Below, in pieces: positions 53,570 through 62,839 of a stretch of 64,000 nucleotides of DNA. Position numbers and translations under genes: made by a program. The stretch is from Eubacteriales bacterium (GTDB lineage Bacteria > Bacillota > Clostridia > Lachnospirales > Lachnospiraceae), in the NCBI GenBank assembly GCA_030524545.1, contig JAUNGM010000004.1:90697-154696 (forward strand), read 5' to 3'. The notes below the pieces were generated by a model. It ran no database searches. It was given only the letters and a program-made list of their open reading frames with translations, and had not been told where the DNA came from. Each line of letters begins with the position of its first letter. Within the stretch, counting starts at the first letter, position 1.

Positions 53570-55705
53570 TTATACCCTCCGTTTTTCAACTGCGGAGTTT
53601 TGATTCTGCCCGGACGGCCTGGATGCTCCGGACTTTTTGGCTGTCTTAGGTTCTTTCGCCGCCTCAGACCTTTTCGTTGTATCTGATTTTTTATAATATT
53701 GTGCTGCAGCATCAAAAAACTGTCTCAGAGCATATTGATAATTACTGCCCTCCACCTGATTTGTACGCACACGTACAAAGTGTTCCAGCTTATCCATATA
53801 CTCCTGTGAGGTAATGCTTCCCTCTGCCACATAATTCAGCCCTTTTTCCCAGCTTGCTGTCAGTTCCGGATTCAAGAGCTGACGAATAGAGCAGTTCACT
53901 ACATCAAAGATCATTTCTCCCAGAAGAGTCGGCGTGATCACCTGAGTCTTCTTATTCAGGGATAAGTATTTGATCGTAAAAAGTTTCTTCAGTATTTCCG
54001 CTCTTGTCGCACTGGTACCGATACCGCAGCCCTTAATCTGGGCACGCAGCTCTTCATCCTCAATAAGCTGTCCGGCATTTTCCATAGCAAGGATCATAGA
54101 ACCGGAATTATAGCGTTTTGGAGGGGAAGTTTCACCTTCCTTGATACTTAAGCCTTCCACAGGAAGTATATCATTCTTTTTTAATCTCTGCAATGCCGTA
54201 AGTAAATTCGTATCACAGGAAACCTCCGATTCCTCTCCTTCTTTTTCACTTTCCGGAGCCTTTCCATCTGCGGCTTTCTTCTTCGCAAATGAATTGGCGG
54301 CAATCTTCAGATACCCCTCTTCCTGAAGTACCTTGAAGGAGGAAAAGAAAGCTTCCTCCTGCATCTTCACCACAAGACTCACCTTCTGGTAAACAGCAGG
54401 CGGGTAAAAAATACATAAAAATCTACGCACGACCGTCTCATAGACTCTCTGGGAAGTCTGTGACAGACTCCTTAATGCATTTAATCCCTGTCCTGTGGGA
54501 ATAATGGCGTAATGGTCTGTGATCTGTTTGTCATTCACGTATCGTGTTTTTGCAATCGTTTTGTAACTGCCCATCTCCAATACTTCGGCTGCAGCCTCTC
54601 CCACAGGGGCATAGCCGCGCAGCCCGGAAATATTTTTATAGATTTCCTTCGCTACTGCTGTGGAAAGTACACGGGCATCTGTTCGTGGATAGGTCACCAG
54701 TTTTTTTTCATAAAGCTCCTGTACAATGCGCAGAGTCTCATCCGGACTGATCTTAAACAACTTGGAACAGACATTCTGCAGCTCTGCAAGATTGAAAAGA
54801 AGGGGCGGATTCTTGTTTTCCTTTTTCCGCTCGACCTTTTCCACTTTACAGGCAAGGGGTTGTATAACACTCAGCGCGTCAATCAGCTCCCGGGCATGTT
54901 CCTTTTTCTTAAATCCGTTCTCTTTATATAAATGAGGGGATTGGAAATACCGGCTGCCTTCCACAGCCCTCCATTCTCCCTCAAAGCTTTCTCCTTCCAG
55001 TGCAATTGCGGCAATCACACGATAGAACGGTGTCTTTACGAAAGAACGGATTTCCCGCTCTCTGCGCACTACCATCCCAAGGACGCAGGTCATTACACGC
55101 CCCACGGAAATTGCCTGGTATTTTGTATTCAGATAATTGGAAACACTGTTTCCGTACCGAAGAGTCAGCACACGGGAAAAATTGATTCCCATGAGATAGT
55201 CCTCTTTTGCTCTTAAATAGGCGGAAGCTGACAGGTTGTCATAAGCGGAAATATCCTTTGCCTCACGGATACCGCGCAGGATTTCTTCCTCTGTCTGGGA
55301 GTCTATCCAGACACGTTTCTGCTGCTTATTCTTTACCCCGGCCTCCTGAGCTACCAGGCGGTAGATATATTCTCCCTCCCGCCCGGAGTCCGTACACACA
55401 TAAATGGTTTCTACATCCGGCCTGTTCAGCAGTCCTTTAACAATTTGAAACTGTTTCTGTACACCTGGTATGACTTCATATTTAAATTCGCGCGGTAAAA
55501 AAGGCAGGGTATCAAAACTCCACCTTTTATACTTCATATCATATTTCTCCGGGTAGCTCATGGTGACCAGGTGTCCTACACACCAGGTCACCACAGAATC
55601 TTCCGATTCCAGATAGCCGTCCCGTCTTTGTCCGTTGATTTTTAAAGCTTTGGCAAACTCCTGAGCCACACTGGGCTTTTCTGCTATGTATAAAGCTTTT
55701 GCCAT
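53570..55705 (-). CDS. topB: DNA topoisomerase III
   Basis: The 711-aa type IA topoisomerase has a TOPRIM domain (ALYIAEKPSVAQEFAKALK; CTDSGREGEYIYRLV), the catalytic Tyr in KLVTYPRTDARVLS, and the FIxxExITTP-type region GIGTSATRAEILKKL with SYLSLNKKTQVITPT. Residues ~660-711 are a Lys/Ser/Ala-rich tail. It decatenates DNA. Its ATG overlaps the stop of the formate/nitrite channel gene (TAATG), so the two are co-transcribed. Confidence 0.95.
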   Translation of the reverse strand: MAKALYIAEKPSVAQEFAKALKINGQRRDGYLESEDSVVTWCVGHLVTMSYPEKYDMKYKRWSFDTLPFLPREFKYEVIPGVQKQFQIVKGLLNRPDVETIYVCTDSGREGEYIYRLVAQEAGVKNKQQKRVWIDSQTEEEILRGIREAKDISAYDNLSASAYLRAKEDYLMGINFSRVLTLRYGNSVSNYLNTKYQAISVGRVMTCVLGMVVRREREIRSFVKTPFYRVIAAIALEGESFEGEWRAVEGSRYFQSPHLYKENGFKKKEHARELIDALSVIQPLACKVEKVERKKENKNPPLLFNLAELQNVCSKLFKISPDETLRIVQELYEKKLVTYPRTDARVLSTAVAKEIYKNISGLRGYAPVGEAAAEVLEMGSYKTIAKTRYVNDKQITDHYAIIPTGQGLNALRSLSQTSQRVYETVVRRFLCIFYPPAVYQKVSLVVKMQEEAFFSSFKVLQEEGYLKIAANSFAKKKAADGKAPESEKEGEESEVSCDTNLLTALQRLKKNDILPVEGLSIKEGETSPPKRYNSGSMILAMENAGQLIEDEELRAQIKGCGIGTSATRAEILKKLFTIKYLSLNKKTQVITPTLLGEMIFDVVNCSIRQLLNPELTASWEKGLNYVAEGSITSQEYMDKLEHFVRVRTNQVEGSNYQYALRQFFDAAAQYYKKSDTTKRSEAAKEPKTAKKSGASRPSGQNQNSAVEKRRV

Positions 55706-56460
55706 TATTCGTCTGCACTCATCTTTCTAAGGGGCCATGCCAGCAAAAGGGCACCGCCAACCATATTTCCAAGGGTTACGATCAGCATGCTTTTCAGCAT
55801 GGCACCGATGGATAAGCCGGGTACCAGGCAGTATGCTGCAACAAAGGTTCCCATATTTGCGATACAGTGTTCAAATCCGCTTACAACAAAGCCGGAGATA
55901 CACATTACGATCATTAAAAATTTCGCTGCCTCGCTCTTGAGCTTGATGCCGCAGAGTACGCCAAGACAGACGAAGAAATTACAGAGAATCGCACGGAAGA
56001 ACATCTGTCCTACAGGGATTGTAAGTTTGTTGTTGATAAATCCCGCGAAATAGTCCTTCGTTCCGGATGCTCCTGCCCATACAAAGATCAGGGAAAGAAT
56101 CAGACATCCGATAAAGTTTCCAATGTAGCTCACCAGCCAAACCTTGCCGGCATCTCCCCAGCTTACTTTTTTATCAAAAGCGCCGAAAGCCATGACAAGA
56201 TTGTTTCCGGTAAACAGTTCTCCGCCTACCAGGGAAATCAGAAGTACGGCAATTGAGAACACTAACGCTCCCAGAAACTTGCCCCATGCGGGCAGATCAG
56301 CCGAAAATACGTTTCCCACGACGTTGGAAAATATCATTGCGACTACGATAAAGAATCCTGCCATGATCGCACGCATGAAATATTTTCCGAAGTTGTTGTT
56401 CAGCAGCGTTATTTTGTTTTTTGCTGCATTTGAGAGTTTCTGCACATCCTCGTAATTCAT
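55705..56460 (-). CDS. Formate/nitrite transporter (FNT family)
   Basis: The 251-aa protein has six membrane helices and FNT features: MRAIMAGFFIVVAMIFSNVV, LVGGELFTGNNLVMAFGAFD, VWLVSYIGNFIGCLILSLIF, VLCGIKLKSEAAK, SGFEHCIANMG (pore His). It probably moves formate or nitrite as a pentamer. A good promoter lies 63-91 bp upstream, and the 5' leader folds GAAAGAC/GTCTTTC. Confidence 0.85.
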   Translation of the reverse strand: MNYEDVQKLSNAAKNKITLLNNNFGKYFMRAIMAGFFIVVAMIFSNVVGNVFSADLPAWGKFLGALVFSIAVLLISLVGGELFTGNNLVMAFGAFDKKVSWGDAGKVWLVSYIGNFIGCLILSLIFVWAGASGTKDYFAGFINNKLTIPVGQMFFRAILCNFFVCLGVLCGIKLKSEAAKFLMIVMCISGFVVSGFEHCIANMGTFVAAYCLVPGLSIGAMLKSMLIVTLGNMVGGALLLAWPLRKMSADE

Positions 56461-56522
56461 GAGAACACCTCCTTAAATTTGAAAGACATTACGTCTTTCC
56501 CTCCGCACAATTTGCAGTTTTT

Positions 56523-56551
56523 ATTATAGCACTTTCGATATTTTTTCTCAA
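56523..56551 (-). promoter_or_regulatory. SigA-type promoter of the FNT-topB unit
   Basis: TTGAGA (56551-56546) and TATAAT (56528-56523) are separated by 17 bp on the minus strand, with TGC directly before the -10. The transcript would start near 56516 and lead into the FNT gene at 56460. Confidence 0.7.
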
Positions 56552-56679
56552 CATAAAAGAGGGGAAATCTGACATTTTTTTCACAAAATTTGTAGAAGTT
56601 GTCGATAAAGGACGCCGGGCCGGAAGATTTCTTCTCTCATGCATAAGGAACGCATTCCGGTGCACGGTGTGCACACTCC

Positions 56680-57714
56680 TTAACGAATAACCAGAGCGTG
56701 CTCCCCCCGGTCAATGACTTCGCCGATGATGGCGCATGGCAGCGGCAGGGAGGAAAGGGCTTCCATCGCTTTGGAGGCATCTTCCGGGTGGACTGCCAGA
56801 AGCAGGCCGCCGGAGGTCTGAGGGTCGAAAACGATGTCTTCCATGCAGAGTTCGGCCGTACTTAAGTAACCTGTGCTTTCTACGTGCGCCCTGTTTCTAT
56901 ATGCGCCTGCAGGAATCAGTCCCATGGAAGCATATTCACGGACACCGTTCATGACAGGAAGCTGGTCTGTATGAATTACCAGAGTTTTGTTGCTGCCCTG
57001 AGCCATTTCCAGGGAATGGCCGCCAAGACCGAACCCTGTTACGTCCGTACAGGCGTGTACACGGTACTGTTTCATAATTTCACATGCATATTTATTCAGG
57101 CAGGTCATAGAACGGAGTACCTCTGCTGTCTCTTCCTCTGAAGCCATTTCTGCTTTGATTGCCGTATTCATGATTCCCGCACCCAGAGGCTTTGTCAGGA
57201 TCAGAACATCACCTGTGAGGGCACCGTAATTTTTCCAGAGGTTCTTAGGATTCACAAAACCTGTGACGCTCAATCCATATTTTGGAGTATCATCCTGAAT
57301 GGTATGGCCTCCGGCCAGAACTGCACCTGCTTCCAGAACCTTGTCTGCGCCTCCCCGGAGAATTTCTCCCAGTATCTCCGTATCCATACAATTCGGAAAC
57401 GCAACAATATTCAATGCAGTCTTCGGCTCACCGCCCATGGCATAAACATCACTCAGGGCATTGGCTGCTGCCACCTGGCCGAACGTATAGGGATCATCTG
57501 CAACCGGTGTAAAGAAATCCAGCGTCTGTATCAACGCCAGATCATCCGAAATCCGGTAAACCGCCGCATCATCCGAGGTTTCCGTGCCAACCAGGAGATT
57601 CGGATCCTCAAACTTCGGAAGTCTGCTCAAAACCCCGGCCAAAGTCCCCGGCCCTACCTTCGCAGCACATCCGCAGTTCGGGGCCAGCTTTGTCAAACGT
57701 ATCTTCTCTGTCAT
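56680..57714 (-). CDS. selD: Selenide, water dikinase
   Basis: The 344-aa protein makes selenophosphate. It has the catalytic PNCGCAAKVGPGTL with Cys where some family members carry selenocysteine, then the AIRS-type ATP fold: DDAAVYRISDDLALIQTLDF, ALSDVYAMGGEPKTALNIVA, AGGHTIQDDTPKYGLSVTG, HACTDVTGFGLGGHSLEMA. No other selenium gene (selA, selB, selC, yqeB/C) is visible, so its downstream use cannot be told. Confidence 0.95.
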   Translation of the reverse strand: MTEKIRLTKLAPNCGCAAKVGPGTLAGVLSRLPKFEDPNLLVGTETSDDAAVYRISDDLALIQTLDFFTPVADDPYTFGQVAAANALSDVYAMGGEPKTALNIVAFPNCMDTEILGEILRGGADKVLEAGAVLAGGHTIQDDTPKYGLSVTGFVNPKNLWKNYGALTGDVLILTKPLGAGIMNTAIKAEMASEEETAEVLRSMTCLNKYACEIMKQYRVHACTDVTGFGLGGHSLEMAQGSNKTLVIHTDQLPVMNGVREYASMGLIPAGAYRNRAHVESTGYLSTAELCMEDIVFDPQTSGGLLLAVHPEDASKAMEALSSLPLPCAIIGEVIDRGEHALVIR

Positions 57715-57833
57715 ATTTTTATATACCTTCTCTCATCCAAAAATATACCTGTATTTTATCATGAATCAGCTCCCCCTGCCACATGAAGTCTGCCGCTTTT
57801 TCCGGTATATTTATAGTTTGTTTCGATAAAACA

Positions 57834-57860
57834 GGCAGGACACCTCATCAGCATCCTGCC
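57834..57860 (-). terminator. Terminator after asd
   Basis: GGCAGGA (57834-57840) pairs with TCCTGCC (57854-57860) and the minus strand continues TGTTTTAT. It ends the asd transcript before selD. Confidence 0.65.
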
Positions 57861-57872
57861 TTACAAAATTCC

Positions 57873-58958
57873 TTATTTCTTTGCAATAAACCCTTTTGCC
57901 TTCAGAGTCTCCGCACACAGAACAGCTCCGCCTGCAGCGCCTCTTACGGTATTATGGGAAAGTCCTACGAATTTGAAATCGTATACGGTATCTTCACGAA
58001 GACGCCCAATGGAAACTCCCATACCTCTTTCATAGTTTACATCTTCCGTAACCTGCGGACGATTATCTTCCTCAAGATACTGGATGAACTGCTTCGGTGC
58101 GCTCGGAAGCTCCAGCTCCTGCGGAACGCCTCTGAATTCTTTCAGAGCTTTCACCAACTGCTCTTTGGTTGGTTTCTTACGGAATTTCACAAATACCGCA
58201 GCCGTGTGTCCGTTCAAAACAGGAACACGGATACACTGGCAGGTGATTACCGGCTCTGTGGCAGGAACGATCACACCGTCTTCAATCTTGCCCCACAGTC
58301 TTAATGGCTCTTTCTCGCTCTTCTCTTCTTCTCCGCCGATATACGGAATAATGTTGTGCTCCATCTCCGGCCATTCCTTAAAGGTCTTGCCTGCACCGGA
58401 AATTGCCTGATATGTAGTAGCAACTACTTCATATGGCTCAAATTCCTTCCATGCAGTCAGAACCGGTGCATAGCTCTGGATAGAACAGTTCGGTTTTACA
58501 GCAATAAATCCGCGGGTGGTTCCCAGACGTTTCTTCTGGAACTCAATCACGTCAAAGTGCTCCGGATTGATTTCCGGCACTACCATCGGGACATCCGGTG
58601 TCCATCTATGTGCACTGTTGTTGGAAACAACCGGTGTCTCTGTCTTCGCATAAGCTTCCTCAATGGCCTTGATCTCATCCTTGGACATATCCACTGCGGA
58701 AAATACGAAATCTACGGTTGCAGCAACTTTTTCCACTTCATTGACATTCATTACGACAATGTTCTTCACTGCTTCCGGCATCGGGGTGTCCATTTTCCAT
58801 CTTCCGCCTACTGCTTCTTCGTAGGTTTTTCCTGCGCTTCTTGCACTTGCTGCAAGCGTCACAACTTCAAACCACGGATGATTCTCCAGCAGGGAAATAA
58901 ATCTCTGTCCTACCATACCGGTAGCTCCTAAAATACCGACTCTCAGTTTCTCACTCAT
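57873..58958 (-). CDS. asd: Aspartate-semialdehyde dehydrogenase
   Basis: The 361-aa protein reduces aspartyl phosphate in lysine/threonine/methionine biosynthesis. The NADP-binding N-terminus is VGILGATGMVGQRFISLL; the catalytic Cys is in FIAVKPNCSIQSYAPVL; the active-site His lies in PVLNGHTAAVFVKF. The sequence belongs to the archaeal/fungal-type ASADH group (KPNCS form), found in many Clostridia. ATG at 58958 has GAGGAG upstream. Confidence 0.95.
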   Translation of the reverse strand: MSEKLRVGILGATGMVGQRFISLLENHPWFEVVTLAASARSAGKTYEEAVGGRWKMDTPMPEAVKNIVVMNVNEVEKVAATVDFVFSAVDMSKDEIKAIEEAYAKTETPVVSNNSAHRWTPDVPMVVPEINPEHFDVIEFQKKRLGTTRGFIAVKPNCSIQSYAPVLTAWKEFEPYEVVATTYQAISGAGKTFKEWPEMEHNIIPYIGGEEEKSEKEPLRLWGKIEDGVIVPATEPVITCQCIRVPVLNGHTAAVFVKFRKKPTKEQLVKALKEFRGVPQELELPSAPKQFIQYLEEDNRPQVTEDVNYERGMGVSIGRLREDTVYDFKFVGLSHNTVRGAAGGAVLCAETLKAKGFIAKK

Positions 58959-59024
58959 AATACATGACTCCTCACTTTTCTATTTCGCATGTCTTTCCAT
59001 GACACACATATGTCGTTCTTGTAA

Positions 59025-59053
59025 ATACTATAACAATTTCTCCGAAAATGCAA
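59025..59053 (-). promoter_or_regulatory. Candidate asd promoter
   Basis: TTGCAT (59053-59048) and TAGTAT (59030-59025) lie 17 bp apart on the minus strand. A start near 59018 would give a leader of about 60 nt; no lysine riboswitch fits in the gap. Confidence 0.5.
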
Positions 59054-59093
59054 GTATTTTTTTCAATTTTTATTCTGCGTCTCTATGACTGTC

Positions 59094-60473
59094 TTATTCT
59101 TTCGCAAGATACTCTTTGTTAGCGGCAATCACCTGTTCCATTACCTCCGGCCCGGGCGCACCCAAAGTCATACGCTTCTCCACACAGGTACGCATGCTGA
59201 TTGCTTCGTAAATATCCTTCTCAAAAACAGGGCTGATTTCCTTATATTCCTCAAGGGAAAGATCATCCAGGGAAATCCCCTTGTCAAGACAGGTAAGTAC
59301 CAGACGGCCAACGATTCCATGAGCATCCCTGAACGGAACACCATGATTCACAAGGTAATCTGCCGCATCAGTGGCATTGGTAAAGCCATTTTTCGCACTG
59401 GCTTCCATATTGTCCTTACGGAACTGCATGGTGGATACCATTCCCGTAAACAAGGCCAGGCAGCCCTTGACCGTATCAATGGCATCAAAGGTCAGTTCTT
59501 TATCTTCCTGCATGTCCTTATTGTATGCTAAAGGAATCCCCTTCATTGTTGTCATTATGGACATCAGAGCCCCATATACACGGCCGGTCTTGCCGCGCAC
59601 AAGTTCCGCAATATCCGGGTTTTTCTTCTGCGGCATGATGCTGCTTCCCGTACTATAGGCATCATCGATCTCCACGAAACGGTATTCATTGGAGTTCCAA
59701 AGGATAATCTCCTCAGAAAAACGGCTGAGGTGCATCATGATCGTGGACAGCGCGGACAGCAGTTCAATGACATAATCTCTGTCGGAAACAGAATCCATGC
59801 TGTTTCTGGTCGGTTCATCAAACCCAAGAAGCTCTGCCGTATAAGTACGATCCAGCGGATAAGTCGTTCCTGCCAGTGCTCCCGCACCCAGAGGACAGGT
59901 ATTCATTCTCTTACGGATATCAAAGAGACGGCTTCTGTCTCTCCGGAACATCTCAAAATATGCTCCGATGTGATGCGCCAGTGTCACCGGTTGTGCCTTC
60001 TGCAAATGGGTAAATCCCGGCATATAGGTATGTACATGTTCTTCCATGATCTTCTGCAGGGCAAGAAGAAGGTTCTTTACTTCTTCATCAATTTCATCAA
60101 TCTCATCTCTTACATACAGCTTCATATCCAGCGCCACCTGGTCATTGCGGCTGCGTCCTGTATGAAGCTTCTTGCCAGCATCGCCGATGCGGTCGATCAG
60201 ATTGGCTTCCACAAAGCTGTGAATATCCTCATATTCAGAGGTAATGAGAAGCCTGCCGGATCTTACGTCTTCCAGAATCCCGTCCAGACCTTTCAGGATT
60301 TCATCCCGCTCTTCCTCTGTAAGAATCCCCTGCTTCGCAAGCATTTTCACATGGGCCTTGCTGCCGCGGATGTCCTGCTCATAAAACTTCTGGTCAAAGG
60401 AGATGGATGCGTTAAAATTGTACACCAGTTGGTCCGTTTCTTTTGTAAAACGGCCACCCCAAAGCTGTGCCAT
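59094..60473 (-). CDS. argH: Argininosuccinate lyase
   Basis: About 459 aa from ATG 60473 (MAQLWGGRF, AGGAAAG RBS); the frame is open 8 codons further. It converts argininosuccinate to arginine and fumarate. Signature TGSSIMPQKKNPDIAEL carries the catalytic Ser; the early VEANLIDRIGDAGKKLHTGR and HLQKAQPVTLAHH are also conserved. No argG is visible nearby. The intergenic region upstream has three hairpins. Confidence 0.95.
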   Translation of the reverse strand: MAQLWGGRFTKETDQLVYNFNASISFDQKFYEQDIRGSKAHVKMLAKQGILTEEERDEILKGLDGILEDVRSGRLLITSEYEDIHSFVEANLIDRIGDAGKKLHTGRSRNDQVALDMKLYVRDEIDEIDEEVKNLLLALQKIMEEHVHTYMPGFTHLQKAQPVTLAHHIGAYFEMFRRDRSRLFDIRKRMNTCPLGAGALAGTTYPLDRTYTAELLGFDEPTRNSMDSVSDRDYVIELLSALSTIMMHLSRFSEEIILWNSNEYRFVEIDDAYSTGSSIMPQKKNPDIAELVRGKTGRVYGALMSIMTTMKGIPLAYNKDMQEDKELTFDAIDTVKGCLALFTGMVSTMQFRKDNMEASAKNGFTNATDAADYLVNHGVPFRDAHGIVGRLVLTCLDKGISLDDLSLEEYKEISPVFEKDIYEAISMRTCVEKRMTLGAPGPEVMEQVIAANKEYLAKE

Positions 60474-60507
60474 AACTCTTTCCTCATTTCTTTTCATAAA
60501 TTATGAT

Positions 60508-60620
60508 CATACTGCATAAGTATCTTCCTGCAGTATGTTGAATAAGGCTGCTGCATAAGCAGCAACCTTAGACTTTGTGTTGTCAGGCATACCTGAAAGA
60601 AGGTCCAGCGGACCTTCTTT
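60508..60620 (-). promoter_or_regulatory. Three hairpins between queH and argH
   Basis: Three inverted repeats are packed into the 189-bp gap: CATACTGCA/TGCAGTATG (60508-60537), GGCTGCTGC/GCAGCAACC (60546-60567, one mismatch), and a perfect 11-bp AAAGAAGGTCC/GGACCTTCTTT (60596-60620). The last is probably the queH terminator. The first two are in the argH leader and may control it; no T-box features (specifier loop, TGGN) were seen. Confidence 0.5.
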
Positions 60621-60662
60621 TGGTGTTAGTTTATCATACTTTACGGGAATTGCAAAGACTTT

Positions 60663-61274
60663 TTAGATTTTACGCTTTGAGAATACACAGCCGCAGTAAT
60701 TCTGCCTGTATAACTCATGCTCTGCTGACAGCTCAATGGAACGTTTGTAGCCGTTCTTTTTCTTGAAATCGGAGGGCAGATGGGAAACATGATAGATTCC
60801 CGAGAGTTCTTCCCCGATTTCATTGATCTTGGCTGCATTCTTCAAAGGGCTGATAGAAAGAGTTGTTGTAAAATAGTCATACCCTCCTTCTGCTGCAAGA
60901 CGGGCTGCCTCTTCCATACGCATACGGTAACATTTGAAGCACCTCTCTCCGCCCTCAGGAACATCCTCCAGACCCCTTGCCATTTCATAAAACTCCTCAG
61001 GATGATACTCCCCCTCCACAAACGTCACAGGATAAACAAACGGCATCTCGCCGATCAGACGCCGGATCTCCTCCACACGTTTTTCATATTCCTCCCTGGG
61101 AGAAATATTGGGATTATAATAAAAAACAGTAATTTCAAAATATTGTGAAAGATATTCCAGTACATAGCTGCTGCAGGGTGCACAGCAGGCATGAAGAAAC
61201 AGCCTTGGGACACGGTCTCCGTCATTTAGGCCGGACAGGACTTTTTCCAGTTCTTTTTGGTAATTTCTGTTCAC
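60663..61274 (-). CDS. queH: Epoxyqueuosine reductase QueH
   Basis: The 203-aa protein has the QueH (DUF208) Cys pairs: LFLHACCAPCSSYVLEYL near the N-terminus, GERCFKCYRMRMEEAA in the middle and NYCGCVFSKR at the end. It reduces epoxyqueuosine in tRNA to queuosine. The start is GTG 61274, with GGGAGAG upstream; it overlaps the end of psd by 53 nt. Confidence 0.9.
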   Translation of the reverse strand: MNRNYQKELEKVLSGLNDGDRVPRLFLHACCAPCSSYVLEYLSQYFEITVFYYNPNISPREEYEKRVEEIRRLIGEMPFVYPVTFVEGEYHPEEFYEMARGLEDVPEGGERCFKCYRMRMEEAARLAAEGGYDYFTTTLSISPLKNAAKINEIGEELSGIYHVSHLPSDFKKKNGYKRSIELSAEHELYRQNYCGCVFSKRKI

Positions 61275-62127
61275 CGATTCTCTCTCCCATTCTTACGATT
61301 GTTTCATATCCATTCTCTGTATTTTCCACAAGGTCATAGTCCAGCCGGACTTTGCCATGCTGAAGAAGCAGCACAATAGTAGAGCCGCCAAATTCAAAGT
61401 AGCCCTTCTCTTCTCCCTTGTCCACCTTGCGCGGATTCTTATGATGATTGCGGATCTTCCCCACCATCATGGCGCCCACTTCCATCATAACAACAGTCCC
61501 AAACTTTGTGGTCTGAAGCAAAGTATATTCCCTGGCGTTCTCTTTATAAATCGGATACAGTTCATTGGCCACAGGATTTACCGTATGGAAACATCCTGCC
61601 AGAGATACATTGGATGATTTTACACCTTCTGCCACATAACAATAATGATGATAATCATCCACGGTCAGACGGATGATCACTGCATAACCATTATCATATC
61701 TTTTGGCAAGGCTTTTGCTTCTTAAAAGCTGTTCCACCGTATATTCCGCATCTTTAATATAAAACCTGGAATCCCTCCCGATGCGGTGTACGGACAGCTT
61801 GCCGTCGCACGGACTGATCAGGATATTCTCGCCTTTGGCAACAGGCCTTGCCTCCGGCCTGATCTTCCTGGTAAAAAAGTCGTTATAAGAACCGTATTTC
61901 TTCTCTTCATAATCAGACATATCTATGCCGTTCCTTTCCGCAAATCCGGGAATAAACCCTGCAGAAAGACGGCTTTTCAGTACTACGCCCGCAAGCCTGG
62001 AAACAAATGGACGGATCAGGAGCTTCAGACAAAGCCTCCCGCCCCGGTCCGTATATAAGTGGCGCAGTAATTTATCCTGGTCACTTTCTTCAATTGTGAT
62101 ATTTCCTTTTCGATCAATGTATTTCAT
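61222..62127 (-). CDS. psd: Phosphatidylserine decarboxylase
   Basis: About 301 aa from ATG 62127. It makes phosphatidylethanolamine from phosphatidylserine. The self-cleavage motif FGGSTIVLLL (GGST form) is near residue 250; earlier parts include YNDFFTRKIRPEARPV, ISPCDGKLSVHRI and RLTVDDYHHYCYVAEG. It follows pssA by 95 bp, so the two-step PE pathway is contiguous. Confidence 0.95.
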   Translation of the reverse strand: MKYIDRKGNITIEESDQDKLLRHLYTDRGGRLCLKLLIRPFVSRLAGVVLKSRLSAGFIPGFAERNGIDMSDYEEKKYGSYNDFFTRKIRPEARPVAKGENILISPCDGKLSVHRIGRDSRFYIKDAEYTVEQLLRSKSLAKRYDNGYAVIIRLTVDDYHHYCYVAEGVKSSNVSLAGCFHTVNPVANELYPIYKENAREYTLLQTTKFGTVVMMEVGAMMVGKIRNHHKNPRKVDKGEEKGYFEFGGSTIVLLLQHGKVRLDYDLVENTENGYETIVRMGERIGEQKLPKRTGKSPVRPK

Positions 62128-62221
62128 GATTTTCACACCCTGTCAGTATTATCACTGTACCGCCTCTCCTCCCGCTTCTTCACGCAGGAGAAACAAACGT
62201 GCCACAGTTCTCTCTCTCACT

Positions 62222-62839
62222 TTACAGCATATGGAACATTTTTGCAAGGGCAAGTCCTACCAGAGCTACCAGCAAAATCAATGCCGGGTTGTGCGGCTTT
62301 TTTACTTTAATATCACTGATAAACAAAACACCTACAATGATCACTGCCGCATTCAGTACAAACAAAAAGTGTATGCCGCAGAATTTCTTGATCAGATAGA
62401 TGAAAGGCAGAATAATCGCCATGGAAGTAATCGGAAGTCCCTGATAATACTCCCTGACTTCCTCCGTTTCATTCTGGCGCTTTTCTTCTGTTACATTAAA
62501 ATATGCGAGACGTATTACCGAAGCAACGCCATACAGAGCCAGGATCAGTTTGCTTGCAGGCCCTCTCATACCCATTGAATAACATATAATAATGGGAAAT
62601 GCACCAAAACAGACAACATCACAGAGAGAATCAATCTGAATACCGAATCGCTTTTCATCATCTGTACGGTCTTTTTTTGTTCTGGCAATTTTCCCGTCAA
62701 ACATATCGCAAAGCCCGGAAAGTGCCAGACACAGGATCGCATATTTAAAATTTCCGCCCAATGCACAAAACATTCCAAAAATAGATATCATCAGACTGAC
62801 ATAAGTCAGCACAACTGTATAATCATAAAATCCTAACAT
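62222..62839 (-). CDS. pssA: CDP-diacylglycerol-serine O-phosphatidyltransferase
   Basis: About 205 aa from ATG 62839 (GGAGG). The longer frame to 63130 reads inside the neighbouring gene and is not used. The CDP-alcohol transferase motif is DMFDGKIARTKKDRTDDEKR followed by FGIQIDSLCDVVCFG. Several membrane helices follow (LILALYGVASVIRLAY; FVLNAAVIIVGVLF). It makes phosphatidylserine for psd. It overlaps the flippase-like gene's 3' end by 7 nt. Confidence 0.9.
   Translation of the reverse strand: MLGFYDYTVVLTYVSLMISIFGMFCALGGNFKYAILCLALSGLCDMFDGKIARTKKDRTDDEKRFGIQIDSLCDVVCFGAFPIIICYSMGMRGPASKLILALYGVASVIRLAYFNVTEEKRQNETEEVREYYQGLPITSMAIILPFIYLIKKFCGIHFLFVLNAAVIIVGVLFISDIKVKKPHNPALILLVALVGLALAKMFHML

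Noticed and set aside
56489-56674. 61-codon minus-strand frame between selD and the FNT gene
   Set aside because: It overlaps the FNT promoter at 56523-56551 and lacks an RBS.
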